Positions 30,101 to 42,100 of a stretch of 64,000 nucleotides of DNA are shown piece after piece. Each line of letters begins with the position of its first letter. The stretch's first letter is position 1. Source of the DNA: CAIYUC01 sp963682005 (GTDB taxonomy: Bacteria; Bacteroidota; Bacteroidia; Bacteroidales; FEN-979); NCBI GenBank assembly GCA_963682005.1, contig OY820914.1:868001-932000 (forward strand), in the 5' to 3' direction. The translations under genes were made by a program, and so were the position numbers. The notes beneath the pieces are model-generated. The model made no database searches and was not told where the DNA came from. It saw nothing but the letters and a program-made list of their open reading frames with translations.

Positions 30101-33100
30101 GGGTCCCCGTTCCTGTTGTCGTCCAGAGAATGCTTGTATAATTGTATGCCATCGCACCGGTTACCGCGAAAGCTGAGCCTGTGCAAACACTGGCGTCAAC
30201 GCCTGCATTGGCCGTTGGGCCCGGTTCGACTGTCAGGATCATATGATCTGACGCCGATCCACATGGGGTGTTGCCCGTTGCAGTTAATGTCAACGTCACA
30301 TCTCCCGTAAAGCCTGCGGCCGGGGTGAAGGTCGGTGACAGCGTCGTTGCTCCGGACAGTGTTCCTGATGTGATCGGATCGATCGTCCATTCCAGTGTTG
30401 CATAGTCTGCGGCGCTGGCGGTACTGATCGTATAAGCAATACCCTGGCATGTTTGAGCATCAAGGCCTGCACCAGCTGTTGGTGTCGGTACAATGGTCAG
30501 GATCATCTCATCGCTTGCACTGGTACATGGCTCATCGCCTGCTGCATGGAGGGTCAGGGTCACTGATCCGTAAGCGATATCAGCCAGCGATGGTGTATAG
30601 ACCGGGTCAAGAACATTTATGTTGGAGAATGTTCCTGTTCCTGATGTTGTCCATTCATAGGATGAACTGTTGGTCACTGAGGCTCCAGTGATATAATAAT
30701 CCGAACCTTCGCAGATCGTGGCATCTGAGCCTGCATCAGCTGTTGCCGATGGCAGGATGTGGATGATCATTGCATCGGTTGCAGTTCCGCAAGGAGCGTT
30801 ACCCGTGACGGTCAATGTCATCGTTACATCGCCCGTTTCGTTCAAACCAGGGGTGTAGGTCGGAGTCAGTGTGGTCTCTCCCGAGAGATCTCCTGTCCCG
30901 TTATGACTCCACAACACGCTCGCATAATTGGTTGCTGATGCTGAGTTAACGGTATAGATCGAGTTCTCACAGATCGTGGCATCATTGCCGGCACCAGCCG
31001 TTGCCATTGGAAGGATGGTCAGTACCATCTCATCTATTGCCGTAGCGCAAAGCCCATAGCCCGAAGCTGTCAGCGTCAGGGTCACCTGGCCAAGTTCTCC
31101 CATTGAAGGGGTGTAGGTCGGGGCCAATGTGGTAGACCCTGTCAGGGTCCCTGTTCCATTGGTTGTCCAAAGTACACTGGTATAATCTGAAGCCGTGGCT
31201 GTCGATATGGTGTATGCTGTCTGCTCGCAGGTAGTGGCATCGCTGCCGGCATTGGCGGTCGGTCCTTCATTATACGTAATTGTCATCTCATCCGATGTTA
31301 TGCATACGCCTCCAAAGCCGTAAACGGTCATGGTCAGTGTCACAGCTGTTTCTCCGCTTGCTGGTGTATAGGTCGGGGTCAGTGATGTAGACCCTGTCAG
31401 GGTCCCCGTTCCTGTTGTCGTCCAGAGAATGCTTGTATAATTGTATGCCATCGCACCGGTTACCGCGAAAGCTGAGCCTGTGCAAACACTGGCGTCAACG
31501 CCTGCATTGGCCGTCGGGCCCGGCTCGACTGTCAGGATCATATGATCTGAAGTCGATCCACATGGGGTGTTGCCCGTTGCAGTTAATGTCAATGTCACAT
31601 CTCCCGTAAAGCCTGCGGCCGGGGTGAAGGTCGGTGACAGCGTCGTTGCTCCGGACAGTGTTCCTGAGGTGATCGGATCGATCGTCCATTCCAGTGTTGC
31701 ATAGTCTGCGGCGCTGGCGGTACTGATCGTATAAGCAATACCCTGGCATGTTTGAGCATCAAGGCCTGCACCAGCTGTTGGTGCCGGTACAATGGTCAGG
31801 ATCATCTCATCGCTTGCACTGGTACATGGCTCATCGCCTGCTGCATGGAGGGTCAGGGTCACTGTTCCATAAGCAATATCAGCCAGAGATGGCGTATAGA
31901 CCGGGTCAAGAATATCATCATTGCTGAATGTTCCTGTTCCCGATGTTGTCCATTCATACGATGAACTATTGGTCACACTTGCTCCAGTGATATAATAATC
32001 CGAACCTTCGCAAATCGTCGCATCGCTGCCTGCATCTGCTGTTGCCGATGGCAGGATGTGGATGATCATCGCATCAGTTGCAGTTCCGCATGGTGTGTTG
32101 CCCGTGACCGTCAGAGTCAGTGTCACGTCACCCGTTTCGTTCAAACCAGGGGTGTAGGTCGGTGTAAGTGTCGTCTCTCCCGAGAGATCTCCTGTCCCGT
32201 TATGACTCCACAACACGCTCGCATAATTGGTTGCTGATGCTGAGTTAACGGTATAGATCGAGTTCTCACAGATCGTGGCATCATTGCCGGCACCAGCCGT
32301 TGCCATCGGAAGGATGGTCAGTACCATCTCATCTATTGCCGTTGCGCACTGCCCGTAGCCCGAAGCTGTCAGCGTCAGGGTCACCTGGCCAAGTTCTCCC
32401 ATTGAAGGGGTATAGGTCGGCGACAGGGTCGTGGACCCTGTCAGGGTCCCGGTGCCATTGGTTGTCCAGAGTAGTGTGGTATAATCTGAAGCCGTAGCAG
32501 TAGTCACAGTATAAGCCGTCCGCTCGCAGGTAGTGGCATCTGAACCAGCATTAGCTGTCGGTCCTGCATTGTAGGTGATGGTCATCGCATCGGATGTAAA
32601 GCATACTCCGCCAAAGCCGTAAACGGTCATTGTCAGTGTGACAGTTGTTTCTCCGCTTGATGGTGTATAGGTCGGGGTCAGTGATGTTGACCCTGTCAGG
32701 GTCCCCGTTCCTGTTGTCGTCCAGAGAATGCTGGTAAAGTTGTATGCCATCGCACCTGTAACCGCGAAAGCTGAGCCTGTGCAAACACTGGCGTCAACGC
32801 CTGCATTGGCCGTTGGGCCCGGTTCGACTGTTAAGATCATCTGATCGCTTTCAGTTCCGCATAATGGATCTCCTGTCGCAGTCAAGGTCAGAATAACGTC
32901 ACCAGTATATCCTGCAGCAGGTGTAAAGGTCGGTGACAGTGTGGCTGCTCCCGAAATTGAACCTGCAGATAACGGACTGAAAGTCCATAAAACAGAAGTT
33001 GAATGTTGTGCAGTCGCTCCGCTGATCGTATGGGTCGTTGCCTGGCAGGTAGAAGCATCTGAACCTGCATTTGCAGCAGGAGCGCGTACAATCGTAAGCT

Positions 33101-36100
33101 CCATTTCGTCTGATACGGCTGGACAGGAATGATCCGACATTAAGAATAAGGTCAGATAAACAGTTCCGCTTTCAATATCGGCCTGGCTTGGTGTATAAAC
33201 CGGATTTATGGTTGTTACATTATTAAAATATCCCGTACCCGATGTTATCCACAGAGGGACATTATAATATGATGCTGAAGCTCCTGTAAGCTCAAATGTC
33301 GAACCTTCGCAAATCGTACCATCCGGACCTGCATCCGCTTCGGCAGCCGGATAAATATTTAAACTCAGGTTTGCTACTGCAGGAAGTGTACATCCTGCAA
33401 GCGGATAGGCTGTCAGGGTAAGAATGATAACTCCGCTTTGACCGGCTGCAGGGGTATAGGTTGGTGTCATGGTATTCGCATTTGTCAATACGCCGGGCCC
33501 CGGAGCAGTCCAGAGGATCGAAGAATAATTGGCAGCATAGGCATCATGAACCGTGTACGGGCTGTCGGAACAAATTTCATTGTAAGATGAATTTACAAAA
33601 GCCTCCGGTGATTTTGTTATATACAGGATCATTGATGAACTTGCGCTCGGACAAATAGAATTTCCATAAGCAGTAAGTATCAGAACAACCTGCCCGGTCC
33701 AAATATCCGATGAACTGGGAGTATAAACCGGATGCAAAATATCTGTATTGCTGAACATGCCTGTCCCTGTGGTTGTCCATAAAATAGTGCTGTAGTTCGA
33801 AGCTGTTGCTTCGGAGATATAAAAACTGCTACCCTGGCAAATAGTATCGTTTGATCCCGCACTTACGGTTGCATGACGACCGATCGTCAAAGTCATGGAA
33901 CTTGTTGCATCCGGACATGGAGAAATTCCTGAAGCATGGAGTGTAAGCACGACGGTCCCGCCCAATGTATCTGCAGCACCCGGAGTATAGGTCGGATTCA
34001 ATACAACCGGATCGCTGAAGGTTCCCGTTCCGGTGGATGTCCATTGAAGACCTGAATAATAGGATGCCGTTGCGCCACCCAGTGAATAGGTGGATCCTGC
34101 ACAAATCGAGGCATTTTGTCCTGCGCTGGCAGTGGCAGTATGACGAATGACGAGTGTCATATCATCACTCGCACCTGTGCAAGGCTCATCCCCTGCTGCA
34201 TGGAGGGTCAGCATTACTGATCCGTATGAAATATCAACAGCGCTGGGTGTATAGATCGGATTGATCTGATCATCATTGTTGAATGTCCCGGTACCTGATG
34301 TCGTCCATTCAAAGGAGGCACTGTTGATTACTGAAGCTCCTGATATCTGATAATTGCTTCCCTGACAGATCACGCCATCAAGGCCTGCATCCACGGTCGG
34401 TGCCGGCAGAATATGGATCGTCATCTGGTCAATTGCTGTTCCGCACGGAGTATTGCCCGACACCGTCAGGGTAAGAATAATATCTCCCGTCTGGGATGAA
34501 GTCGGCGTATAGCTTGGCATGAGCGTTGTCTCTCCTGAAAGAATGCCCGGGCCTGGTGCTGTCCATAAGACTGAAGCATAATGAGTGGCAGAAGCTCCGT
34601 TTACAGTATGCATGGTATTCTGACAAACATAAGCATCACTTCCTGCATAAGCAGTTGCCCGCGGAAGGATTGTCAATACCATCTGGTCTATTGCGGTAGC
34701 GCACAGCCCGTTGCCCGAAGCCGTCAGCGTCAGGGTCACCAATCCAAGTTCTCCTGAAGCAGGTGTATAGGTCGGTGTCAGCATCGTTGCATTTGTGAGT
34801 GTACCAGTACCATTGGTCGTCCATAATAAGGATGTATAGGAGGATGCAGTTGCACCACTTACCAATACGGCCATTTCTTCACATGTCGTGAGATCAGTTC
34901 CGGCATTGGCTGTCGGACCTGCAGAATAGGTGATGGTCATTGCATCACTGACTGTACATACTCCGCCAGTTCCGAAAACAGTCATCGTCAGGGTAACGGA
35001 TACCTCTCCGATGGTTGGGGTATAGGTCGGGGTCAATGAGGATGCACCGGTGAGTGTGCCAGAACCGGACGTTGTCCACAATACCGTTATGTAGTTGGTC
35101 GCTGAGGCGCCTGTAATGGTATAGGCGGTTCCCGAACAGAGGGTTTTATCAACACCCGCATTTGCTGTCGGTCCCGGAAGAACGGTCAGCTGCATCTGGT
35201 CTGATGCGATTGGGCAAAGCACATTTCCGGTGGCCGTCAAGGTAAGTGTCACATTTCCTGTAAACCCGGCGGTTGGTGTAAATGTCGGGGTCAGTGAAGT
35301 TGCAAGTGCCAGTGAACCTGCTTCTGCCGGAGTAAATGTCCACAACAGGGAAACATAGTCAGTAGCATATGCTCCGCTGATTGTGTATCCGATACCCTGG
35401 CATGTACTTGCATCCGTGCCTGCAGTGGCAATAGGTGCATGATATATGGTTACAAGCAATGTATCCGTTGCGGGAGGACATGGACTGCCGCAGCAGCAAG
35501 AACAGGTCAGGTATAGCTTGACCCAGCCGTTGGCAATGTCTGAAGCACCCGGAGTATAGATCGGGTGCAGGGTGCCCGGGTTGCTGAAATAACCAGTTCC
35601 GGTTGTTCCCCACACAAGATTATCAGCGCTTGTGGAAGAAGATGTCGATAATGAATAAATCGATCCCTGGCAAATTGCGCCGTCATCACCGGCATTTACT
35701 GAACATGCCTTGAATACTTTTACTTCCACATAATCCTTCAGTGTGTCACAGATTCCATTGGTGATCGCCCATGAGAATACATAGGTTCCTTCCTTCAGAT
35801 TCGATACACCCGTAATATAACTTGAAGGATCTGCAATAACAGAAGCCGATGCCCCGGAAGGACGGCTTTCTTCTTTCCAGAGACCGGTTCCATGAAGTGG
35901 AATGTTACCGGTAAGCGTGGTGCTTGTTGAAACACCCGGCAGGCAGATCTGTTGATCCGGTCCTGCAAACGGAACAGAAGGATAATAATTGTTAAGAACC
36001 TGTACATCTGCTGAGTCCTTACATACAACACCTGTAAATGTTGAGGAAATCGTATAACGGAATACATAAGGCGTTGCACTTGGGATCATACCGGTTACGG

Positions 36101-39100
36101 TTGACATCGGTGAATTGGACGGCTGAGGCTCAATGTGGCTTGGTCCTGATACCCATTTCCAGCTGCCGGTGCTGCCTGAAGGCGGGAAATTCCCGGTCAG
36201 GAAGGTTGTATAGGCATTGCACAGGATCTGGTTCGCCCCGGCATCTGCAGTCACAGCCTGAACAACATTCAGGAATATCGTATCATTCTTGCAGCATGGG
36301 GAATCGTCACACCAGGAAACGACAGCCATATCTGGTCCGGTGTAGGAAGGATCCGGCTGGTAAAGGAAAGAAGTTCCACTCGCCCAGATGAACATACCAT
36401 GCGAAGGATTGACAACCGGGGTATGATTCAGGGTCAATGTTCTTCCTTCGGGTGAATTGTCACCATTCAGGACATTAACATATATTAATGACCCTTTGCA
36501 CACATAATTATTATATTCATTATAAGTAACCGGGCAGCAATGATTTACCGCGACGGTTACTGTGGCTGCTGTTGAATCGCACACGCCATTCCCGATTGCC
36601 CAGCGGAATACATAGATTCCGTATGTCAGGCCGGTAATGGTCGTTGTTGGTGACGAAGGCGATGTAATTGTAGCAGATGGACCACTGACTTTATTCCAGT
36701 GACCGGTTCCGCTGGTAGGCGTATTGGCCGCCATGGTGACCGTGGTTGGAGATGATCCTCCGCAATGGGTCTGATCCGGACCTGCATATGCTGTTGGGGC
36801 GGGCATCGGGTAAACGATCACCGCGGCACAATCTGATGTTAATAATGTAGTACATCCTGATCCTGTTCCTGAAACAAGACACCTGTAGTAAGTGGTACTG
36901 GTTAAATAGGATGTTGTATAGGAAGGGCTGTTCGCTCCTGCAATATTATTAAACCCTGCAAGGCAGCTGATTGTTGAGAATTGCCATTGATAATTGATCG
37001 TACCTGTCCCTCCGGTCACTCCAATATTCATCGTGAAATACCCTCCGTTACAGATGCTCGTGCCGGTCGGCTGCACCGAAATACTTGGTGGTGCCATGAC
37101 GGTCACGGTTGCACATCCCGACACAAGAGTTCCGCATCCATTCGGTGCTTCGGAAACAAGTACCCTGTAATATGTCGTGTTTGAAATTCCTGAAGCTAGG
37201 TAACTGCTGTTCGTCGCACCATTGATGTTGGAGAATGTGCCTCCGCACCCGCTTGTGTTGGATTGCCACTGGTAAGTAAACGGTGGTACGCCCCCGGTTG
37301 CTGAAACACTCATGGTTGCGCTGCCACCAGCACAGATCGTGGCATCCTGTGGTTGGGCCGTGATCGTTGGTGGTGCAACAACTGTAACCGTGACACAATT
37401 CGTTTGCAATGTCGCGCAATTCGGCGTATTCACGGTGATCGTGCAATAATAATAACGCGTGCCGTTCAGGACACTCGTCTGGTATGTGCTGTTTGTTGCT
37501 CCGTTGATCGCGAAAAATCCGATCTCACAGTCAATGGCTGAAACCCACCACTGGTAGTGCAGCGTTGCACTGCCGGGCTCAACGGAAACAGACATGGTAT
37601 GTCTTCCTCCCTGACAGATGGAGGCGCCGGTCGGTTCAACAAGGATACGCGGTACGGAAACGGTAACGCACCGTGATGCAATGACATTGCAATCACTGCC
37701 TGTTGCCCAGACCAATACCCTGTAGAAAGATGTCTGGGTGAGTGCCGGTGTAATATAACTGCTGCCCGTTGCTCCCAAAATATCGGAGAATGTACCGCCG
37801 CAGCTTGTTGCTGTCTGCCACTGATACTTCAATGGCAGCGGAATACCTCCGGTTGCAGCGACATGAAGTGTTGCAGATGTTTCACTGCAGATCGTTGTGT
37901 CATTCGGCTGAACAGATATTGCCGGGTCAGGGAATACCGTTATCTTCAGAACATTCGATGATATGCTGCAGGTAACAGGATCGCCTCCGATCGTGGATGT
38001 GGCTACCCGCCTGTACCATGTGTCAACAGTATGGATCCCGGCGTCATATATGTTGTTCGTTGCCCCCGAAACGTTGCCGAAACCTGTACTTTCACTGGTT
38101 GTGCTGAATTGCCACTGGTAGCTGATCGTACCGTCTCCCGTGGCAACTGAAACACTTGTAAACGCATCCGGGTTCCCTCCTGTGCAGATCGATTGATCGG
38201 CAGCGATAGAACCTCCGGTAACATTGTTTACGGTTATCTTTACTGGTGTCGAAACTTTTGAACACACCATAACCGGATTCCCGGGAACGGTGAGTGTTGA
38301 GATGACAATGCGCCTGTACCATGTGTCAATGGTGATCGGGTCGGTCGTGTAATTCTGATCTGTTCCACCGGATGGTACATTCACAAAGTTTGCACTGTTG
38401 TTATCCGGACTGACCTGCCACTGGTATGTGATTGTACCGTCAGCTGTGGGAAGTGTTCCGAGGATGATGGCCGTTCCGCTTTCACATATGGTTTGCGGAG
38501 CGATGGATCCTGGTGTAAGGTTGTTCACGGTCACTTTCAGTGTCGGTGATACGATTGAGCAGGAGTTGGGTGTTAAAGTGGTGGTGGCGATGCGCCTGTA
38601 CCACGTGTCAACCGTTAATGCATCGGTGGTATAATTCTGGCTGGTGCCCCCTGTTAGAACATTTGCATACGTGATATCATTCACGCTGTATTGCCACTGG
38701 TAAGTCACTGTTCCGTCTGCTGTCACTGCATTTCCGGTCAATGATGCAGTGCTGTTTTCGCAGATTGTCTGCGCCGCTTCAATCGTGTTGAGTGATGTGA
38801 AGTTATTCACCGTGACAAGAATGGTATTCGATACTTTCGTGCAAACCTTTGCAGGTTGCGGTGCCACGGTCAGGGTGGATATTACGATCCGCCTGTACCA
38901 CGTGTCTGACGTCAGGTTGCCTGTCGTATAATTCTGGCTGGTCCCTCCTGTCGGTACGTTGATATAATTTCCACTGACATCGTCGGCACTGTATTGCCAC
39001 TGGTAAGTAATTGTTCCGTCTGCTGTCGGAAGTGTTCCGGTCAATGCTGCCGTTGTATTTTCGCAGATCGTCTGGGCTCCTGAGATTGTTCCCGGGGTAA

Positions 39101-42100
39101 GGTTGTTCACGGTCACCTTGATGGCTAAAGTCGCCTTGTAACATGTTTTATCGGAATTACCCGGAACAGAGAGCAATGATGCGGCTACCCTGCGGTACCA
39201 GGTATCTACGGTCAAACCGGATGGCTCGGAATAGGTGGCATCTGTCGCCCCTGAAATATCGGCAAACGTTGATCCGTCAGTGCTTTTCTGCCATTGGTAG
39301 GTAATCGTTCCGTCTCCGGTCGCAGATGTTGTATTTGTAAATCCGGCGGGAATATCAGTTTCACAAATTGTCTGTGCAACAGCAATGGCTCCGGCATCCA
39401 AGTTATCCACTGTAACAAGGATTGGCGAGGAAATTAAATTACACGAAACACCGTTTAATGATGATGTGGCGATGCGTTGGAACCACGTATCTGTAGTCAG
39501 CAGATCGGTCGTATAGTTCTGGCTTGTCCCGCCTGTCGGAACATTCACGTAAGGCGGTTCTGAAACGATGGTTACAGTATTATTCTGCAAAGAAATTGCT
39601 CCGGGAATCGCAAGGCCTCTTCCTAAAAGAGATGAGCTTTCCATTAAATTGATAGCCCCGTTGGAAACTATCGTTCCCCTGAAAACTGAATAATCTGCTA
39701 AATCGAATCTTCCATTTACTTGCCAGAACACATTTTGTAATGAAGCTGAATTAATCAAAAGAACATTTGAGTATGTACCTGTCGATAAGGCACCATCTAT
39801 CTGGAAAATAAATACAGCATTCGGATTACCCTGCCCATCTAATGTTAAATTACCATTTAATGTTGATGATGTTCCAATACAGTAAATATTGGGGGTAAGA
39901 ACCTGGCCGCTTCCTAAGGTCGCTCCTAAAACAGAACCGCACGTCAAATTGTCCAGATAGGTATATGCAAGACTTGCATCTGTGGCAGCTTGCAATGAAA
40001 CAGCATCTGCCACATGAATTTGTCCGGTTACCGTTCCCGGTGGAAAACCTGTGAATGCACCTGCATTTGTACCAACATCACCTGTTACCTGTGTTGTTCC
40101 GGTATTGGAGAATGCTCCAACGGCAGTAAATAATGCAAAATTTGCAGCTGTCCCAAAGTAATGCCTGCTGATATCATCAGGTACACTTTGCCACTGGTAA
40201 GTGACCGTTCCGTCCGATGTTACGGCATTTCCGGTCAAAATGGCTGTACTGTTCTCACAGATCGTCTGGGGTGCTGCTATCGTATTGGATGAGGTAAAGT
40301 TGTTTATCGTCACCTTGATGGGTGATGATGTTTTGGAGCATGCCAGGTCTGCATTCCCGGGTACGGAAAGGGTGGATGTGACGATGCGCCTGTACCAGGT
40401 ATCCACGTTGAGCGGATCTGTGGTATAATCCTGGCCTGTTCCGCCCGTCGGCACATTTACATAGGTAATGTTATCGGTGCTGAGCTGCCATTGATAACTG
40501 ATCGTTCCGTCTGCCGTCGGTAAGGTACCGGTTAATACTGCCGTCTGGGTTTCACAATCGGTCTGGGATGAGGATATCGTACCGGCTGTAAGGTTGTTCA
40601 CCGTCACCTTGACAGGTGATGAAAACAGGTCGCAGGACTTATCCGGATTTCCGGGAACTGAAAGCGTTGAGGTTGCAATCCGCCTGAACCAGGTGTCAAC
40701 GGTCAATGCGTCAGTGGTGTAGTTCTGGCTTGTTCCGCCTGATACTACATTGGAATAGGTGATGTTATCTGTGCTGTACTGCCACTGGTATGTTACCGTA
40801 CCATCAGCTGTTACTGCATTTCCTGTTAAGGCTGCCGTGCCACTTTCACAAATGGTAATTGCTGTACCGATTGTATTGACTGAAGTAAAGTTATTCACAG
40901 TTACAAGAATGGCGGGGGTTACCTTAAAGCAAGCCTTCGGAGCTTGCGGTACCACTGTAAGAGTAGATGTTACGATCCGCCGGTACCAGGTATCTGAAGT
41001 CAGTGTTCCCGTTGTATAGTTCTGGCTTGTTCCTCCAGAGGGGACATTTGTATATGCGCCGAATTCGGTGCTGCTGGTCTGCCATTGGTAGCTGAGCGTT
41101 CCGTCTGCCGTTGGCATACTGCCGTTTATGGTGGCGGTGTTGCTTTCACAGATTGTAACTGCGGTCAGTGTTCCTGCAGTCAGGTTGTTCACGGTGACTT
41201 TTATGGCGAGGGTTGCTTTGTAACATGATAAAACAGAATTTCCGGGAACAGACAACGTGGAATTGGCAACCCTTCGGTACCATGTATCCACCGTCAGACC
41301 TGATGGTTCGGAATAGGCGGCATCCGTAGCCCCTGAAATATTGGCGAAGGTCGACCCGTCGGTACTGATCTGCCACTGGTAAGTGATCGGTCCATCACCG
41401 CTTGCTAATGTTATATTCGTAAATCCGGCAGGAATATCTGTTTCACAAATAGTCTGTTCCGTACCAATAACTCCGGCATCCATATTGTTTACAGTCACAA
41501 GAATAGGTGATGATATCGAATCACATACTTTATTTGGGTTTCCGGAGACTGCAAGCGTGGATGTAGCCATCCTGCGATACCAGGTATCAACAGTCAGTGC
41601 CACAGTTGTATAATTCTGACTTGTTCCGCTGTTGGAAACATTTGCATAAGGTCCAACCTGAGTTGTACTGCTCTGCCACTGGTAGGTGACCGTACCGTCT
41701 GCTGTTACTGCGCTTCCGGTTAAGTTAGCCGTGCTGGTTTCGCAGATTGTCTGGGCTCCCGCAATGGAATTGATGCTCTTGAAATTATTAACCGTAACTA
41801 AAAGGGATGCGGAAACCTTCGAACACGCGACAGTTGGGTTCCCGGATACTGCAAGGGTCGAAGTGACCATTCTCCTGTACCATGTATCCGTTGTTAATGG
41901 ATCTGTCGTGTAATCTTTACTTGTCCCGCCTGAGGGTACATTGATATAATTGGCACTGACATCCGTTGCGCTGTATTGCCACTGGTATGTTACTGTTCCG
42001 TCAGTACCAGGAACAGTACCGGTCAATACTGCAGTTCCTTTTTCGCAAATTGTCACAGGGGCTGAAATGGTCCCTGGAACAAGATTGTTCACCGTAACCT

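Noticed and set aside
5290..32830. Recurring short frames of 60-85 codons on both strands every 1,299 bp
   Set aside because: They recur with the super-repeat and are out-of-frame shadows of the giant gene, with odd compositions rich in His, Arg and Cys.
5290..32830. CRISPR array
   Set aside because: The repeats are hundreds of bases long, have no short unique spacers, and encode protein domains in one continuous frame.
5290..32830. Assembly artefact creating the repeat array
   Set aside because: Not fully excluded, but units carry many distinct substitutions, a divergent patch and in-frame continuity, which a simple assembly loop would not produce. Exact copy number stays uncertain.
39541..40200. 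Separate ice-binding gene or a pseudogene break within the giant gene
   Set aside because: The DUF3494 segment is in the same frame as both flanks, has no own start signal or stop codon, and the interrupted Ig domain resumes exactly after it.
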